From Hedera helix (taxonomy: Eukaryota > Streptophyta > Magnoliopsida > Apiales > Araliaceae), in NCBI GenBank assembly GCA_947179155.2, contig OX359278.1, positions 27,340,297-27,404,296 on the forward strand: 64,000 nucleotides of DNA, written 5' to 3'. Below are positions 11,704-24,165 of the stretch, one piece after another (position 1 is the stretch's first letter; each line of letters begins with the position of its first letter). The position numbers and the translations under genes were made by a program. The notes below the pieces were generated by a model. That model made no database searches. It was not told the DNA's origin and saw only the letters and a list, made by a program, of their open reading frames with translations.

Positions 11704-14527
11704 AACAGGATTCCGTCCTCGGAATTATAATTGTCGTAATAATCATACGTATATTATTCATAGCACCTTGCTATACCTTTATCTTAATAAATCACAACTA
11801 TATCCATAATAATCATATCTTTCCTCATTAATATCCATAACTTACATGGATTACCTCATCATAATCATAACTGTCCAAGTATTCAACTCTTAACTCAATT
11901 CACAATTTCTTTGATTTCTCATTCTCAGAAATTTTTTATTTCTTTAATCATACTTACTCTTACTCAACTCACTTATTCCATACTCTCTATTGCACATCCT
12001 TTATACTCTGCACATTTATCCCCCTTTTCTTTAATTCACATAAATCTTCTTCATATTTCATAAATCATTCCTTAATACCTCTATTATTCAACACTAGGTT
12101 TTAAACACTAACATTTACTTAATTCATCATAATCCTTATTTAAAATTATTTCAAAAATCCTGGGTGTCACATTCACCCCTCCTTTATAAAATTTCGTCCT
12201 CGAAATTTCTATGTACTCATACTTCATTCATTTGTAACTTACATAATTCCTTTGTATTTATTCCACAATTTTTTTTTCATTTCACGTAATCATTGCCCAT
12301 TGCAATTTTCTAATCCATCACATTTCATAATTTCTTTACTTCACAATTATTGCTTCCATTGTCACTCACAATTAAAATACTACCTCATCCTACCATCCAA
12401 TTTTCATAAGAGTAGAAGAATTCAAAAAAAAATTATTTTGGAAAACTTTTATGATACGCTGAATGAACATTTATCCCGGTTTACAGTACTTCGCTCCCCG
12501 AGTACTTCATACTGCAAACCCTGACAGTGGATCAGTCTGCCATTAAAGTGATGTATATTTAATCCGTAATTTGGCACTCCAGTAGAACAATCTGTAATGC
12601 CCGTGTCTCTTATGCTAGGTGACCATTTGATCAACCTGCTACATTCTTAATCTCTTTGTTCATCTCAGCGTTAGGATTCATTCGAAAGAAATTTGTTTAG
12701 TTTTCAAAGAATACGAAGTCAATATATTTCAAAATTTGTCTAGCTGAATCAAATAGCTTAGACTTGTAATTTTTCAACGCTTGTCTAGCTAGATCAATTA
12801 GCATAGACTTACTTTTAACACTTTATAATCCGCATAAATTTTTAAAATATTCATCATGTCAAAACTTTCAAAACGTCTAGCCGAGTCAAATGGCATTGAC
12901 TTATAGCTTTGACATACTTTTATAAATCAAAACCATTTATGACTTCATGTTGCCGCATCATTTTGACAGTCCGTTGAGAATTTCGTCGTTAATAATTCCT
13001 ACACCATACTTTATGGTGTTGAATCATCGTATGACGAAATAGTACCGCACCATCTCAACAACACGTTGAGCATTCCGTCATCCATCACATCTACACCGGG
13101 CCAAAAGGTGCATGAATGATTCTTTTGAAATACATTTTGATGTAAAAACATTTTTGTCTAGCCGAGACAAGTAGCATAGACACTTTTTAAATCGCTTAAA
13201 CTTCATTTTTAGTTTTCAAAGCATATTCGTGCGAAATTAACTTGAGGCCAAAAATTTTGAACTCTAGCATAGCTAGAAGAGTGGGAATATCCTAAATTCC
13301 CTAAACATTCACCATCTACTTCTTCACTTAATTATTTAATTTATTGCTAGGACTATTTTCATTTATCATATTAAAATTTCTATCTACTCCAACTTTTCTA
13401 TACCCCCGTATAGTTCATCAAACTTGCCACACATTATGAGTCCAGAAACTTACCACAAGAATATGAGTTTAGAAGCTTGTCCTAGCAATATGTAGTCTGA
13501 GAACAAATCAAAGACTATCCATATGCTGAGGGGCTCAAAACATACCATACAATTATGAGTCATGGACTTACCATATGCATGAGTTTTAAGAACTCGTGCC
13601 TAAACTTAATATTATCTATCTATCAGAAACTCTTAGCGCAACTTTAACATTTCAATGATTATCACATAGTAACTAAGTACACACAAATCCCCCGCCCATA
13701 CAAAGGATTGTACAACTCAGTCACCACATGAGTCCTCAAATGAAATTTCGTACCCAAGTTTTCTACCCCCTTATCATAACCTTTCTGTCATTCATGTCTC
13801 ATCATTCTCTGAATTCTTCTTGTACTATTTCATAGTACCATATCTCTTTATAGCATCAAGTTATACCTTGTTGACCATTAACAGGTCTTTCTATTATTTC
13901 ACATTCTCACTTGATCCCATCATAACATTGCTTTACAATCCATTCCTTACTCGTTTCCCTTATCTAATGATCGTATCGTAGTACGATCCTCTCGCTGTTC
14001 TTGATTATATTATTATGATCTCTTCCTATACGTTTTGGATTACCTTGTCATCTTTATTGCTTAAATCAGGTGTCCCCTGATTATCTTTGAGATTCATTTT
14101 TTTTTTTGAATCATTTCAGATATTGTTTCAATTATGTTCTTAATTGAACTTATAAATTTTCTCAATTCATTACTTTCATTCAACTCTTTCTTAACATCTT
14201 TATCTCTTTCTTATAAACTTATATCTTTCATATTTTCTTTCCTTTAGCCACTATCTGAGATCTGTATTTCTTAACTTACATCTTTCTATTTCCCCCATGT
14301 TCATCAAACTTATCACTTATTTAGACTCAGGAACTTACCATAATCATATGGTTGAGGAGCTTGTCCTTGTCAGGTCATAATCGCCCATTCGCTAAAGGGG
14401 CTCCACCATATAATCATGAGTCACGAGTTTACCATACGCTTGAGTTTTCAGAACACTCAACTAACCGTACTCCTTCTTACTAAGGTTATAGCCTAAGGTA
14501 TCATTTACCTAAGGTTTATAACCTCTA

Positions 14528-14539
14528 GCTCTGATACCA
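14528..14539 (-). other. Primer-binding site, initiator Met tRNA, internal domain 2
   Basis: The minus strand reads TGGTATCAGAGC two bases after the end of LTR copy 3 (CGTTTCA). It is the same site as at 8247-8258. Confidence 0.92.
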
Positions 14540-14541
14540 AC

Positions 14542-17500
14542 TGAAACGACCCCGAAATTCGATCCACTTTATTACCTTAATTTTCATATTTATGAAACAT
14601 TATCTTCCTTATGTCCAAATTTCGGTCCGTTAATAAATCTTTAATCTCCTTCTTTAATCCAATAAATGATTTTAAAATCAACAATTATCAAATTTCCGTA
14701 TAAATTTTTCTTTTTCTCTTTCTCAATTCAATCATTGCATTAAAATATTTGGATATTTAAAATCCTTACATCTGGATCCTAGTCTCTGGATCGCAACCTT
14801 CACTTTTTCTTTTTATACCAATATCATAAAACTTAACATTCAAAATTTAATATTGTTCATATCCATAAAATTTTCTTTGCTTCATAATTCATAATTCAAC
14901 ATATAATAATCTCTATCCTTACCATCATCTTGAATAATCACAGTTCAAAATTTAACTTTACTTATCGTGTCTGGATTCGACATATATGTACATATGAAAC
15001 ATCATTATAAACTTAACAAATGTATCCACATTGAATGGAAAATATAACAAAACGTTTCCCACCTTCTAGACAATTCATCTCTAACAATTAATCCGATATT
15101 CTTGCAATTTATTTCTTTTCTGCAAAAATGTTTATTAAGCAAGTAATGAGCACAACGGCTCAGCAAGTTCAACAGTTCATACTTCACATAGCACATACCT
15201 TATCATGCTTGGTGTGTGTCATGCATTACGTGTTGTGCCTCTACTATAACAATATATCTCATATCATTGGACAAAGATCACATAGTCGTCATATTATCCC
15301 CAGATCACATAACACATAATTTATATGTATTTAATAAATATCATCATATCATAACAATCAACATTTAACATTTAAGGACTGAAAAAGTTACCTGGCGTCC
15401 AGTTATTTAAATTGTTAGTTCAAACCCTTAACTCGATCAACCTATGATCATAAAATAATCAAATAATAATTATTTATCTCCTTATGATATTAATTTACTT
15501 AATTAATATCATCTCTGGGCCAATTATTAATTTATATGGTTAATTATATTAACCTTGTTCCTTAATAAATTAATTTAACTTGATATTAAATACATTCTCT
15601 ACGGACAACCTGGCTCACCGGATAAAATTCAGCATTTTCGGTTGTCCGAAAATTTTAATTAATCATTTTCTAACTTGTAACCTTATTAGATTAATATTTA
15701 AATATTTAAATATTAATCCCCAATATTTAATATTTAATCAAAAATATTAAATTTAATGCCCAAATATCATTTCTATATTTTTAGTAGTTTTCTATAATTT
15801 TCTACGATTTTTAAAAAAAAATTAAACATTTATTTCAATTAAAACTAATTCTGGGGGCATTTTGGTAATTTTCACGGCTTTAGGGACATAACCGGAATTT
15901 TTCGGAAAGTCCAGGGTCATTTTCGTCATTACCGCGCTTCTAGGGACTCATTCGGTATTTCTCGGAAAGCCCAGGGGCATTTATGTAATTTCCGCGACCT
16001 TAGGGACACGTTCGGCATTTCCCGGAAAGGTCAGGGGCATAGTTGTTATTTCTTGCCAAAACCTCGGTCGCGCATGGCGCACGGCCTCCTATTCTGCCTA
16101 ACACAGAACGACGTCGTTTGGGCTGCGGGGAATTGGCTGACGCGCATTGCGCAGCCTTACCCATCTGCGCACCCCAAAACGACTCCGTTTTGGCTCTGTT
16201 TCCGAAAAACTTCACCGCGCGCAATGCGCGGCGCCCTGTTTCTTCTCCTTCCCCAGCCGCGAACAGTGCATCAACTTATCATCCAAACGCCATTTTTGCT
16301 CCAAAAATTCACAATAAAACTATTCCAAAAACAACATAATTCATATATATACCTCCATAAATTATTTGGAATAATTTTCTTAATTATTTATCAATTTTCT
16401 ATAAAATTATTTTAACATCTTAATACCAAAATAAATTTAAAATAAATCAACAATTTAATTGTTTTACCTTCCATGAATCTTGTAAATCACTCCTTGATTT
16501 CTCTCCCTTTGTGGCTCATAATTTCCGGTGGTGGAAAGTGGTGGAAGGTGACGGTTCGGATGAAAGAGAGAGAGAGTTTGTATATGTTTGTTTGGCTTTT
16601 CTTCTTTTTCTTTTCTTATTTCTCTCTTTTGCTTTTTAATTCCCTTCCAATTTTTATAATCAATCCCCACTTAACCAAATTTAATAATCAAAATACTTCC
16701 ACCACATCTCTCACATGCAGCCAACTTGGGAAGTTCCCAGATAATTCCCATGCATAATTAAATTAATTTAATACATTACGCAATTATTTTGTGTAATAAA
16801 TATTTTATATAATATATATAAAATATTTATTTTAATTCACCAAAAATCATAACATGATTTATAATTAATATTTAGACCCTTTTGGGTACTTTACTTGACA
16901 AATTTTGTACACGCATAACACCATGCATGTAATTAAATAAGATAATTTATACCTCCAAAATTCATTAAATAATTCATATGACATATAAAAAATTATTTTT
17001 CATAATTTTTCACTTCTTCATTTTGACAACATGTCACACTAACATGTTCCCATTTCTGAAATATTATTCTTCATAAAAGTCATAATAATTTAATTATGCA
17101 TAAACATAATTTTTAATGAATTTAAAACATTTCTTTTTCCTCATTTAATTTCATTTCTTTACATTTCACATTAACTTCTTTATATATAAATTATATAATT
17201 TAATATTATATAATTTATATATTTACATTCTCCTTTCTTAAATAATTTCTTAAATTCCTCCATAATCATCAATTAATTATAACTAAGTTTATACATTTAT
17301 TAACTCTCTCATTATTTTAATCCTCTTATATAAATTATATAATAATTCTTACATAATTTATATAATTATTCTTCCATTAACATTTTACTTAAATTTCCTT
17401 ATATAAATTATATACGTTATTAGTATATAATTTATAAAATTCCTTCCTCCTCTTAAATAACTTCTAAACCTTCACCATAATCTAAAATCAATATTTCAAA

Positions 17501-17970
17501 TTTTACCAACTTCCTCATTCACTTTTATTTAATTTTGGATTAATTTAATTATTAATCCCTTAACTTCCATAATTAGTAGAATTTAAAATTACCAATTAAA
17601 CATGCACATTTATATATACAAACGTATATATATACACATCTAATTCATATTTCTCACATTTCCACATAACATCATTTAAACCATAATTTCTGCATTTTCA
17701 TAACAATTTAATTGTACAATTTATTGTACCTTTATCTGACATTTTTCTTATCCTTCATAAATTATTTTTAAACAATTTATTTACTTTTCAATTTTTTTCT
17801 AAACCAACACATATCATCATCATCTCTGTACAAATTTAATTTATCAATTAAATCACATCATATACCTTAATTCACATAAAATAAAAATTTCTTTACACAA
17901 CCTTGAAAATTATATCAATTAAATTCTTATTTAATCTTATTAAATAATTCCGAAAATTCGGATCCTCACA
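14542..17970 (-). mobile_element. LARD-like LTR copy 3 (sense 5' LTR)
   Basis: This 3429-bp LTR is the most diverged of the three. It has many private differences, densest around 15780-16250 (for example an A-rich stretch near 15812 and changes within the 60-bp repeats). It abuts the right target duplication ATATA. As the outer 5' LTR in sense orientation it would have driven transcription of the original element. Confidence 0.93.
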
Positions 17971-17975
17971 ATATA
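17971..17975. repeat. Target-site duplication ATATA, right
   Basis: It immediately follows the last LTR (CCTCACA ending at 17970). The host LTR sequence (ttcatggtttctc) resumes at 17976. Confidence 0.9.
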
Positions 17976-18119
17976 TTCATGGTTTCTCTAACTCTTTCTC
18001 TCTCTTAGGGCTGAAATTCAGCAAAATGAACATGAAGGAGAGCACTTGCTTGGCTTGTTGCTTATATGAGACTTAACTAAGCTTGGTTAAGTATGATAAT
18101 CATAGTTAACCCATTCAAG

Positions 18120-18275
18120 AGTATTTTGGTCATTTCACATAATTAGTCAAGGGTATTTTTGTCATTTCACCACTTGGGACACATAGGTCATTACCTAATT
18201 TTTCAAAGGTATTTTGGTCATTTTACCCTCTAAGACACAATGGTCATTAAATAAATTGTTAAGGGCATTTTGGTA
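18120..18275. repeat. Clustered gggtattttggtcatt-like phrases
   Basis: About six degenerate copies of a phrase like gggtattttggtcattt occur at roughly 20-36 bp spacing (near 18120, 18149, 18185, 18206, 18241 and 18261) in the right half of the family 1 LTR. The wording resembles the ggggcattttggtaatt start of the 60-bp repeats in the LARD LTR, although the two LTRs are otherwise unrelated. Confidence 0.6.
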
Positions 18276-19490
18276 AAAATCCAATTTTGCTAGATTTTCC
18301 ATTTCCATGCAATTCTCTTTTCCAAGCAATTTTCATATTTTCTTCCCGTTAATTTATTCATGCCCATTTAAATCGATTCTTCTTTCGATCGGCCGACTAG
18401 GTCACATGTTTTTCACTATGCTACGCTCACGTAATCTTATTTTATAGCTTCATTACCCATTTAATCACAAATCGACCACATAACTTTCCTTTACCAAAAG
18501 TACGATTCTAATTTTCTACAAACCTTCTCGGTTCCATATTTCACCAATTTCAATTTTTGACATCTCAAATAATCAAATTACTCACTTTTCCTATAAATCA
18601 TTTTCTCGAAAAGCGAACTTCGATCGGATTACCAAAATTCATCGTCATTTATCTTTTTAAGATCATATAATCATTATACGACTCTTACATCCTTTTACTT
18701 ATTCATCTAGTACATAATGTCAATTCAAACCATTCTTGTATCCAAGATTCTTTTTACTCATTTTCGGGGGTATTACATCATGTACTTACACATCGTATAA
18801 ATATAATTCATTCTATCAATTAGTATGGATTTATTAATCCATTTCAAACATTGAACTTCATAACCATTATCATTCAATCAATTTCTCATATACCAATTAG
18901 GTCAAACTGTTCCTTCTTTTCTGCACATTTGACCACACATTACTGTACCTTCTCGTAACCTAGTCTCTCAAGGCCTAATCTTTAAAGTCGCTATTAATTT
19001 TCATAACTAAAGCATCAATTTAACACATTCTTTTCTCATTTCCATTATTTCCTTCATTTCTTTATCAGATCGAATACATCAATTTTCATACATCCAATCT
19101 ATCATATGCTGACACAATTAGTGTCTTACATAATTTATTTTCTGTCCTTTACCTTTAATTCGCTATATTTTCATTTAATCATCGAAATTCATTTTCATTG
19201 TAGTTTCATTATCTGTTACATCACTATTGCACTTTAAATAACTAACTGATCCATAAACATCTTATAGACCCTTATTCACACTAAGTGTCCTTCTGCATTA
19301 ATTCAACCACATAGGTCTCTCTTTACCATTTTAACAACACAGGTCATTTCTAGCACATTGATTAAATAATAATTTATATTTAATCCACTCTTACAACTTT
19401 CTGACATTAAATACTATATTTTACTGCTAACCTTTATTTAAATTACTAAGATTATTAATTAGAAATCTTGTTAAAATCTGGGATGTCACA

Positions 19491-21058
19491 GTATCAAATG
19501 GTATGTTAAGATATAATAAGTTGTACATGGAGATAGGTGAATGATCAATAAAGAATCTACCACTTCTAATAAAAGAAGAGAATGTCCTATGCGATTCGAT
19601 AAATGACAATTTAATAGTCCTTGGCCAATGTATAATGGAAATTAAAAAGTAATTTCTAATTTACATTAATTAGAGTTATTCATTTTGAGAATCGAAATGC
19701 ATATAATCAAATAAAATAAGACTTAACAGTAATACCATGTCTTATATTTGATTGAGACATTGTGAGGTAGAAAGATTGAATTGTATAGTAACTATTCGCT
19801 GAATATGTTCTTTTATGATTAAATGTTGAAATCTATATTATCTGAAAAGTCATTAATCGATATTCAACAATATTCAGATTAATGAATTTGATACATACAT
19901 GGTCTAGCTGAAACAATTGGCATAGATCTTCCTCTTTAAATAGTTCATATTAAGAACATTCATGCGAATGCACATTAGTGCGAATATCAATAGCAATATA
20001 ACTATGAAATAATTCTTAACAATTATTTCATTATGTACTATGAAACCAATTTCAATTTCAAGATAATTAACATAAAAACAAGTATATGAAACTTGTATAA
20101 TAAAACAAGTTTGGGTTTCAAAAGAACTTGCTTATTTCGTTGACTACTGTTAATCAACTTAAATTAAATAATATCTTAATCATTTATAAATATTATTAAT
20201 AATTTAATAATATTTTTTTCTTTTAATAATATTATTAATCCTTTAATAATATTTTAATTATTTGTTAATACTATTAATTATTTATTAATATTTTATTCAC
20301 TTACTAATATTATTAACCATTTAATAAAATTTTAATCCTTTATAATATTATTAATCATCTAATAATATTTTATTTACTTACTAAAATTATTAACTATTTA
20401 ATATTATTAATCTTTTAATAATATTTTATTCACTTATTAACTATTTAATAATATTTTAATTATTTATTAATATTATTAATTATTTAATAATATTTTAATA
20501 ACTTACTAATATTATTTACCATTTAATAATATTTTAAAACTTTATTAATATTATTAATTATGTAATAATATTTTATTCATTTAATGATATTATTTATTAT
20601 TTATTAATATTATTAATCATTTAATTCATTTTTAAATATTATTAATCATTTAATAATATTTTATTTATTTTTCAATATTATTAATCATTTAATAATATTT
20701 TATACATTTACTAATATTATTATTCATTAAATAATATTTTAATTATTTAAATTTTGTTTAATATTGTTATTATATTAAATTACTTTTTCTGACCCGTTTT
20801 ATACTTAAAAGATCCAACCCGGCCTGTTTAAACATGGCCCGACCCGACCCATAGTAAATTAATTTTAAATTGAAAAATTAGGCTAGGTGATGCAGTGCCC
20901 AGTTTATAACTGGGTACCGGCGTTGTAGAGCCGGTTAGCAGAATACAATTTTTGATTATTTCTATTTTTTTGTAACTTTGGCTATTTTGGAGCAGAACAG
21001 TGGAATAGGAGTCTTGTGAACTCTGAACCACTTAAAATCTGGTGTCTTTCATCTTATG
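19491..21058. mobile_element. Retroelement remnants left of solo LTR A
   Basis: The first 290 bp is the right flank of the family 1 LTR and has no recognisable gene. From about 19780 the sequence looks like the left part of a degraded LTR related to those at 32241 and 58410: it has the shared 28-bp-type motif (19902-19928), then an AT-rich tract, a gacccgacccata stretch (about 20830) and an accggcgttgtagagccgg stretch (about 20917). The likely continuation is 23979-26066, after the inserted LTR A. The left end of this older LTR is missing. Confidence 0.45.
20165..20760. repeat. AT-rich degenerate minisatellite
   Basis: About 600 bp built almost entirely from variants of taatattattaat and catttaataatatttta, alternating as degenerate units of a few tens of bases. 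There is no open frame. It is probably an expanded repeat inside an old LTR. Confidence 0.8.
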
Positions 21059-21507
21059 TGTAAGACCCCGAATTTTATGAAATATAAAATTTAATTTTTC
21101 TTCATATATATTTTTTTCATGGAACAGTAAGTGGTTAAATTGACGAAATTGAAAGTTAAGGATGTTATGTACAAATTTTATTTTGTCGGACAATATTTGT
21201 TTTGTCGGGGAATATTCATTTTGTCGGGGAATATTCGGGTCGTACGACGGCGCCGAAATAACTAATTATTGGTGGACCCCACAACGGAATATTTGTCGGA
21301 TATAGAAAACGACAGAAGTAACCTTTTTAAATAAAAATAGTCAACGGTGTTAACTGTTAAAATACCGGTGATAAAAGAATAGTAGCATACGGTAATTTAT
21401 GGTATTTCATTGTAGCATACGGTATTCTACAGTAGCACACGGTATTGCACAGTGTCTCATATTATTGGTCTGATAATTGACACCGTAACTGTTACGCATC
21501 ATTTCAT

Positions 21508-21700
21508 CAATAATTGTCACTGCATAATATTTTATGTTATCAATTCAATAATTGTTGTTACACAGTATTTTGCATTATTGATTTAATAATTGTCATTACA
21601 CTGTATTTTATATCATTGAGTCAATAATTGTTGTTGCACTGTTTTTAAAATTATTGAACCTAATAATTGTCACAGTTGCAAATATACTGTAATTTATATT
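21508..21700. repeat. 38-bp tandem repeats in solo LTR A
   Basis: Units beginning caataattg or taataattg start at 21508, 21546, 21584, 21622 and 21661, a period of 38-39 bp, each followed by a cactgtattt-like half. A degenerate version lies at about 55330-55545 in the related LTR B on the other strand. Confidence 0.8.
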
Positions 21701-22195
21701 ATTAAATTAATAATGATTTGTAACGTGTTTCTTACATTATTGTTGAATTATTGTCATCACTTTTGCGACATTAAATATTGATATTTTATATATTAGTCTA
21801 ATAAGGTGAGAAGAAAATTATGGCAGGTGGGGGTAATATATCTGTTTTATTATAAAATATTATTATAATATGATACATAAGTTTTTGTTGTTATATGAAT
21901 CATTCATTCAACAAAAATGAATTTCAAGGATGGTGTGCCATCATTTTATAATTCTAGCACGTTTTGTTACTTTTAAAATGAATGGCTCCTCATTACCAAA
22001 TTTTCTAGAAGGTTGCCAGGAAAAACAAAAAAAAATAAAAATGGGATTCTCCCACTTATTCCTTTAGTAAACCATGTATGCTTTATCAAAATTGGTGGGT
22101 TGTCATCAGCCACCTACCGCACACCATCCCACTTTTTGTCAAACTAAGTGTGCTCCTCCAGCACACTCTGTCAAAATTCACATGCTCCTTTACAC

Positions 22196-22204
22196 TATAA
22201 ATAG
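22196..22204 (+). promoter_or_regulatory. TATA box of solo LTR A
   Basis: TATAAATAG sits mid-LTR, as expected for the U3/R boundary, and the same TATAAATAGATT context is present in the related LTR B. It supports plus sense. Activity is unknown. Confidence 0.6.
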
Positions 22205-23978
22205 ATTCCTCTGATGAGCAATAAAGGTACGCTAAAAACTCAAAATCCTCCTACCATAATATTGGGTATTTTATTTGGGTATAGTAATATTATTTTGAGT
22301 ATTTGAAAGTCAAAAAGAGTGCAGAAATTTTTCAGGTTGATCAACCTCATTTAAATCAATATCCAGTCACGTGTTAAGGTAAGGAATACCATTCATTTCA
22401 AACTCTTAAATTTACTGTGGTAAGGAATATCATCTTCTTTCATATTTAAACTTACTAAGGTAAGGGGTATCATTCTTTTCATCATCATAAATGGATATTA
22501 TGTTCTTTCTTACCGGAAGGGATTATCATTCTTTAATTCTCGAAAATAATATCGTTTCTTCCTTGTGTCATTTATTTCCATGTATTAAATTGTGGGAATA
22601 ACCTTACGGCGCGGATTACTGCTTGTTGGTGAATAATCCTTTTTATTTGTCTCATGTGAAAATAATTTGTCTACATGAATTATCACATGACACTTTTATT
22701 CCATATTCGTAAGTGATATCATTTTCCTTTATACTCATAAGGGATACCATCTTTTTCATCTTCCATTATTCAAACTTACTATGGTAAGGGATATTAATTT
22801 CCTTCACCTTTTGGTTAATCAAACCTGCTATGGTAAGGGATATTATTTTCTTTCATACACCTAAATCGAAACTTATTATGGAACTATTGCTTCTATAATT
22901 CCTGAAAATATTATATGTTCCATAATAGTTGAACTTCATTACTTCAACTGAACCTTCCTATTTTCTGAACTTTTCTATTGAACTATAATCGTTATTCTGA
23001 ACTGTGGATCTTGAATATCATTTTTAAAGTTCACTCCACATCATGTTGGTAATTTGGACATTGTTTGAATCTGCACAAAGTAAACTTCTGATACTTATTG
23101 TTTAGCCTGTTCTTCTGTTCATCATTTGTATCACTGTTATTTGTATTAATCATCAAGAATCAAGCTGTTGTGAATATCTGTGGTCGGGGGCACAGATGTA
23201 ATATAATTATTGAACAGATGATAGGTTAAAAGCGATACATCTGTTCGGTGTCTTTTATGGCACGTGGTGAAAGTTCTCTTTGGCCCGTAGTGCAAAGATG
23301 AGCTGTTGGTTGGTATGATTATGACCAAAGGCTGAATCTGGAATAATCATGACCGTTGGTGTTATATTGAATGTCTTTGGCCCGCAGTGCAAAGATGAAC
23401 TGTTGATCTGCATGATTATGACCAGGAACTGTGAATTTTTATTATCATGACTAATGGTATTTCAAATGGAAAAAAAAAAGTTGATGATGTTTTTATTAAA
23501 AAGAGAAACGAGTGGACATTATAGTCTGCATTATTCTTCTAATAGATTGCTCATTCCGCTGCTATTATTGATCTGAACATTGTTCAAGAATTTAACTGCA
23601 GTTTTTGATATAAACCTTGTAATCTATTGTATTATATCAAGAACTCAACTGTTGAAGACTAATGATAATTTATTCGTCATTATCTTAGTCATGATATTTC
23701 TTATTGGGCTATTTGAGCTCACCCTTTCTTTTGTTCCATTGTTTTTCAACAGGAGATGAAAACATAACGGGGTCTAGCCGGGGAATGGAGTGAGGGTCCG
23801 TGAAATAGCTATCATAGTCTTCACGTGTTGTAAAATAGTGTGGCAATAATAGTGAAGACTTAGTTGTGTATTATTATACATTGTATTGTTGTACGATGTG
23901 CTTTGTTGTAATAATTTTGTTGTAGTCTTTTGACGACTCAAGTTTGGACTGTGTGGGCTTAGATTTGGGGGCGTCACA

Positions 23979-24133
23979 TTATGTTTATTAACTGCTATAT
24001 TTGCTTATTGAATTGTTACATTAACATTTTAAAAAAGGGGTCACTAAATCATATTCCGTTGTGCTAAACTATTTGATTAATAAATTCAGTCTTTCTTAAA
24101 ACCAAAATAAGGAAAAAGTTTTAAAGAATCTAT

Positions 24134-24165
<32 letters not shown>

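Larger units (their letters stand above)
11691..14541 (-). mobile_element. LARD-like internal domain 2 (non-coding)
   Basis: A second 2851-bp interior, nearly identical to 5410-8260, with the same motif block, repeat module, primer site (14528-14539) and polypurine tract (11691-11703). It has no significant coding frame. About 15 substitutions separate the two interiors by eye, fewer per base than separate the outer LTRs. So the duplication is younger than the insertion. Confidence 0.9.
1980..17970 (-). mobile_element. Tandem LARD-like retrotransposon array: LTR-int-LTR-int-LTR
   Basis: Three near-identical LTRs of about 3.43 kb alternate with two 2851-bp internal domains, a repeating unit of about 6.28 kb. 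The whole block is flanked by one perfect 5-bp target duplication, ATATA, at 1975-1979 and 17971-17975. Each LTR starts TGAAACG and ends GGATCCTCACA on the plus strand, so on the sense (minus) strand it runs TGTGAGGATCC...CGTTTCA. Primer sites and polypurine tracts sit at the expected internal ends, also in minus sense. No frame encodes gag, protease, RT, RNase H or integrase. Long non-coding LTRs plus a conserved non-coding interior fit the LARD class. A single outer duplication implies one insertion followed by unequal recombination rather than two insertions. Confidence 0.95.
286..19490 (-). mobile_element. Solo LTR (family 1), split by the 16-kb LARD-like array
   Basis: The ends read TGTAACACACTG at 286 and GGGATGTCACA up to 19490, a TG...CA structure. 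Flanks are GTATT (281-285) and GTATC (19491-19495), a five-base target duplication with one mismatch. Without the array (1980-17970) and its duplicated ATATA, the LTR is about 3.2 kb (286-1979 plus 17976-19490). No internal domain, primer site or second LTR accompanies it, so it is a solo LTR left by LTR-LTR recombination. Minus sense is inferred from the TGTGACATCCCAG start on that strand and is not certain. The right half (18120-18275) has about six copies of a phrase like gggtattttggtcattt. Confidence 0.75.
21059..23978 (+). mobile_element. Solo LTR A, perfect TSD TTATG
   Basis: The LTR starts TGTAAGACCCCG at 21059 and ends GGGGGCGTCACA at 23978, flanked by TTATG at 21054-21058 and 23979-23983. 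There is no interior or partner LTR, so it is a solo LTR of 2920 bp. A TATAAATAG box at 22196-22204 gives plus sense. A 38-bp tandem repeat block lies at 21508-21700. It is clearly related, in inverted orientation, to the LTR at 53558-55929: both share the GGGGGCGTCACA end, the TATA context and the tandem repeats. Confidence 0.92.

Noticed and set aside
20165..20760. CRISPR-like or satellite array
   Set aside because: Units are irregular, lack unique spacers, and the genome is a plant.
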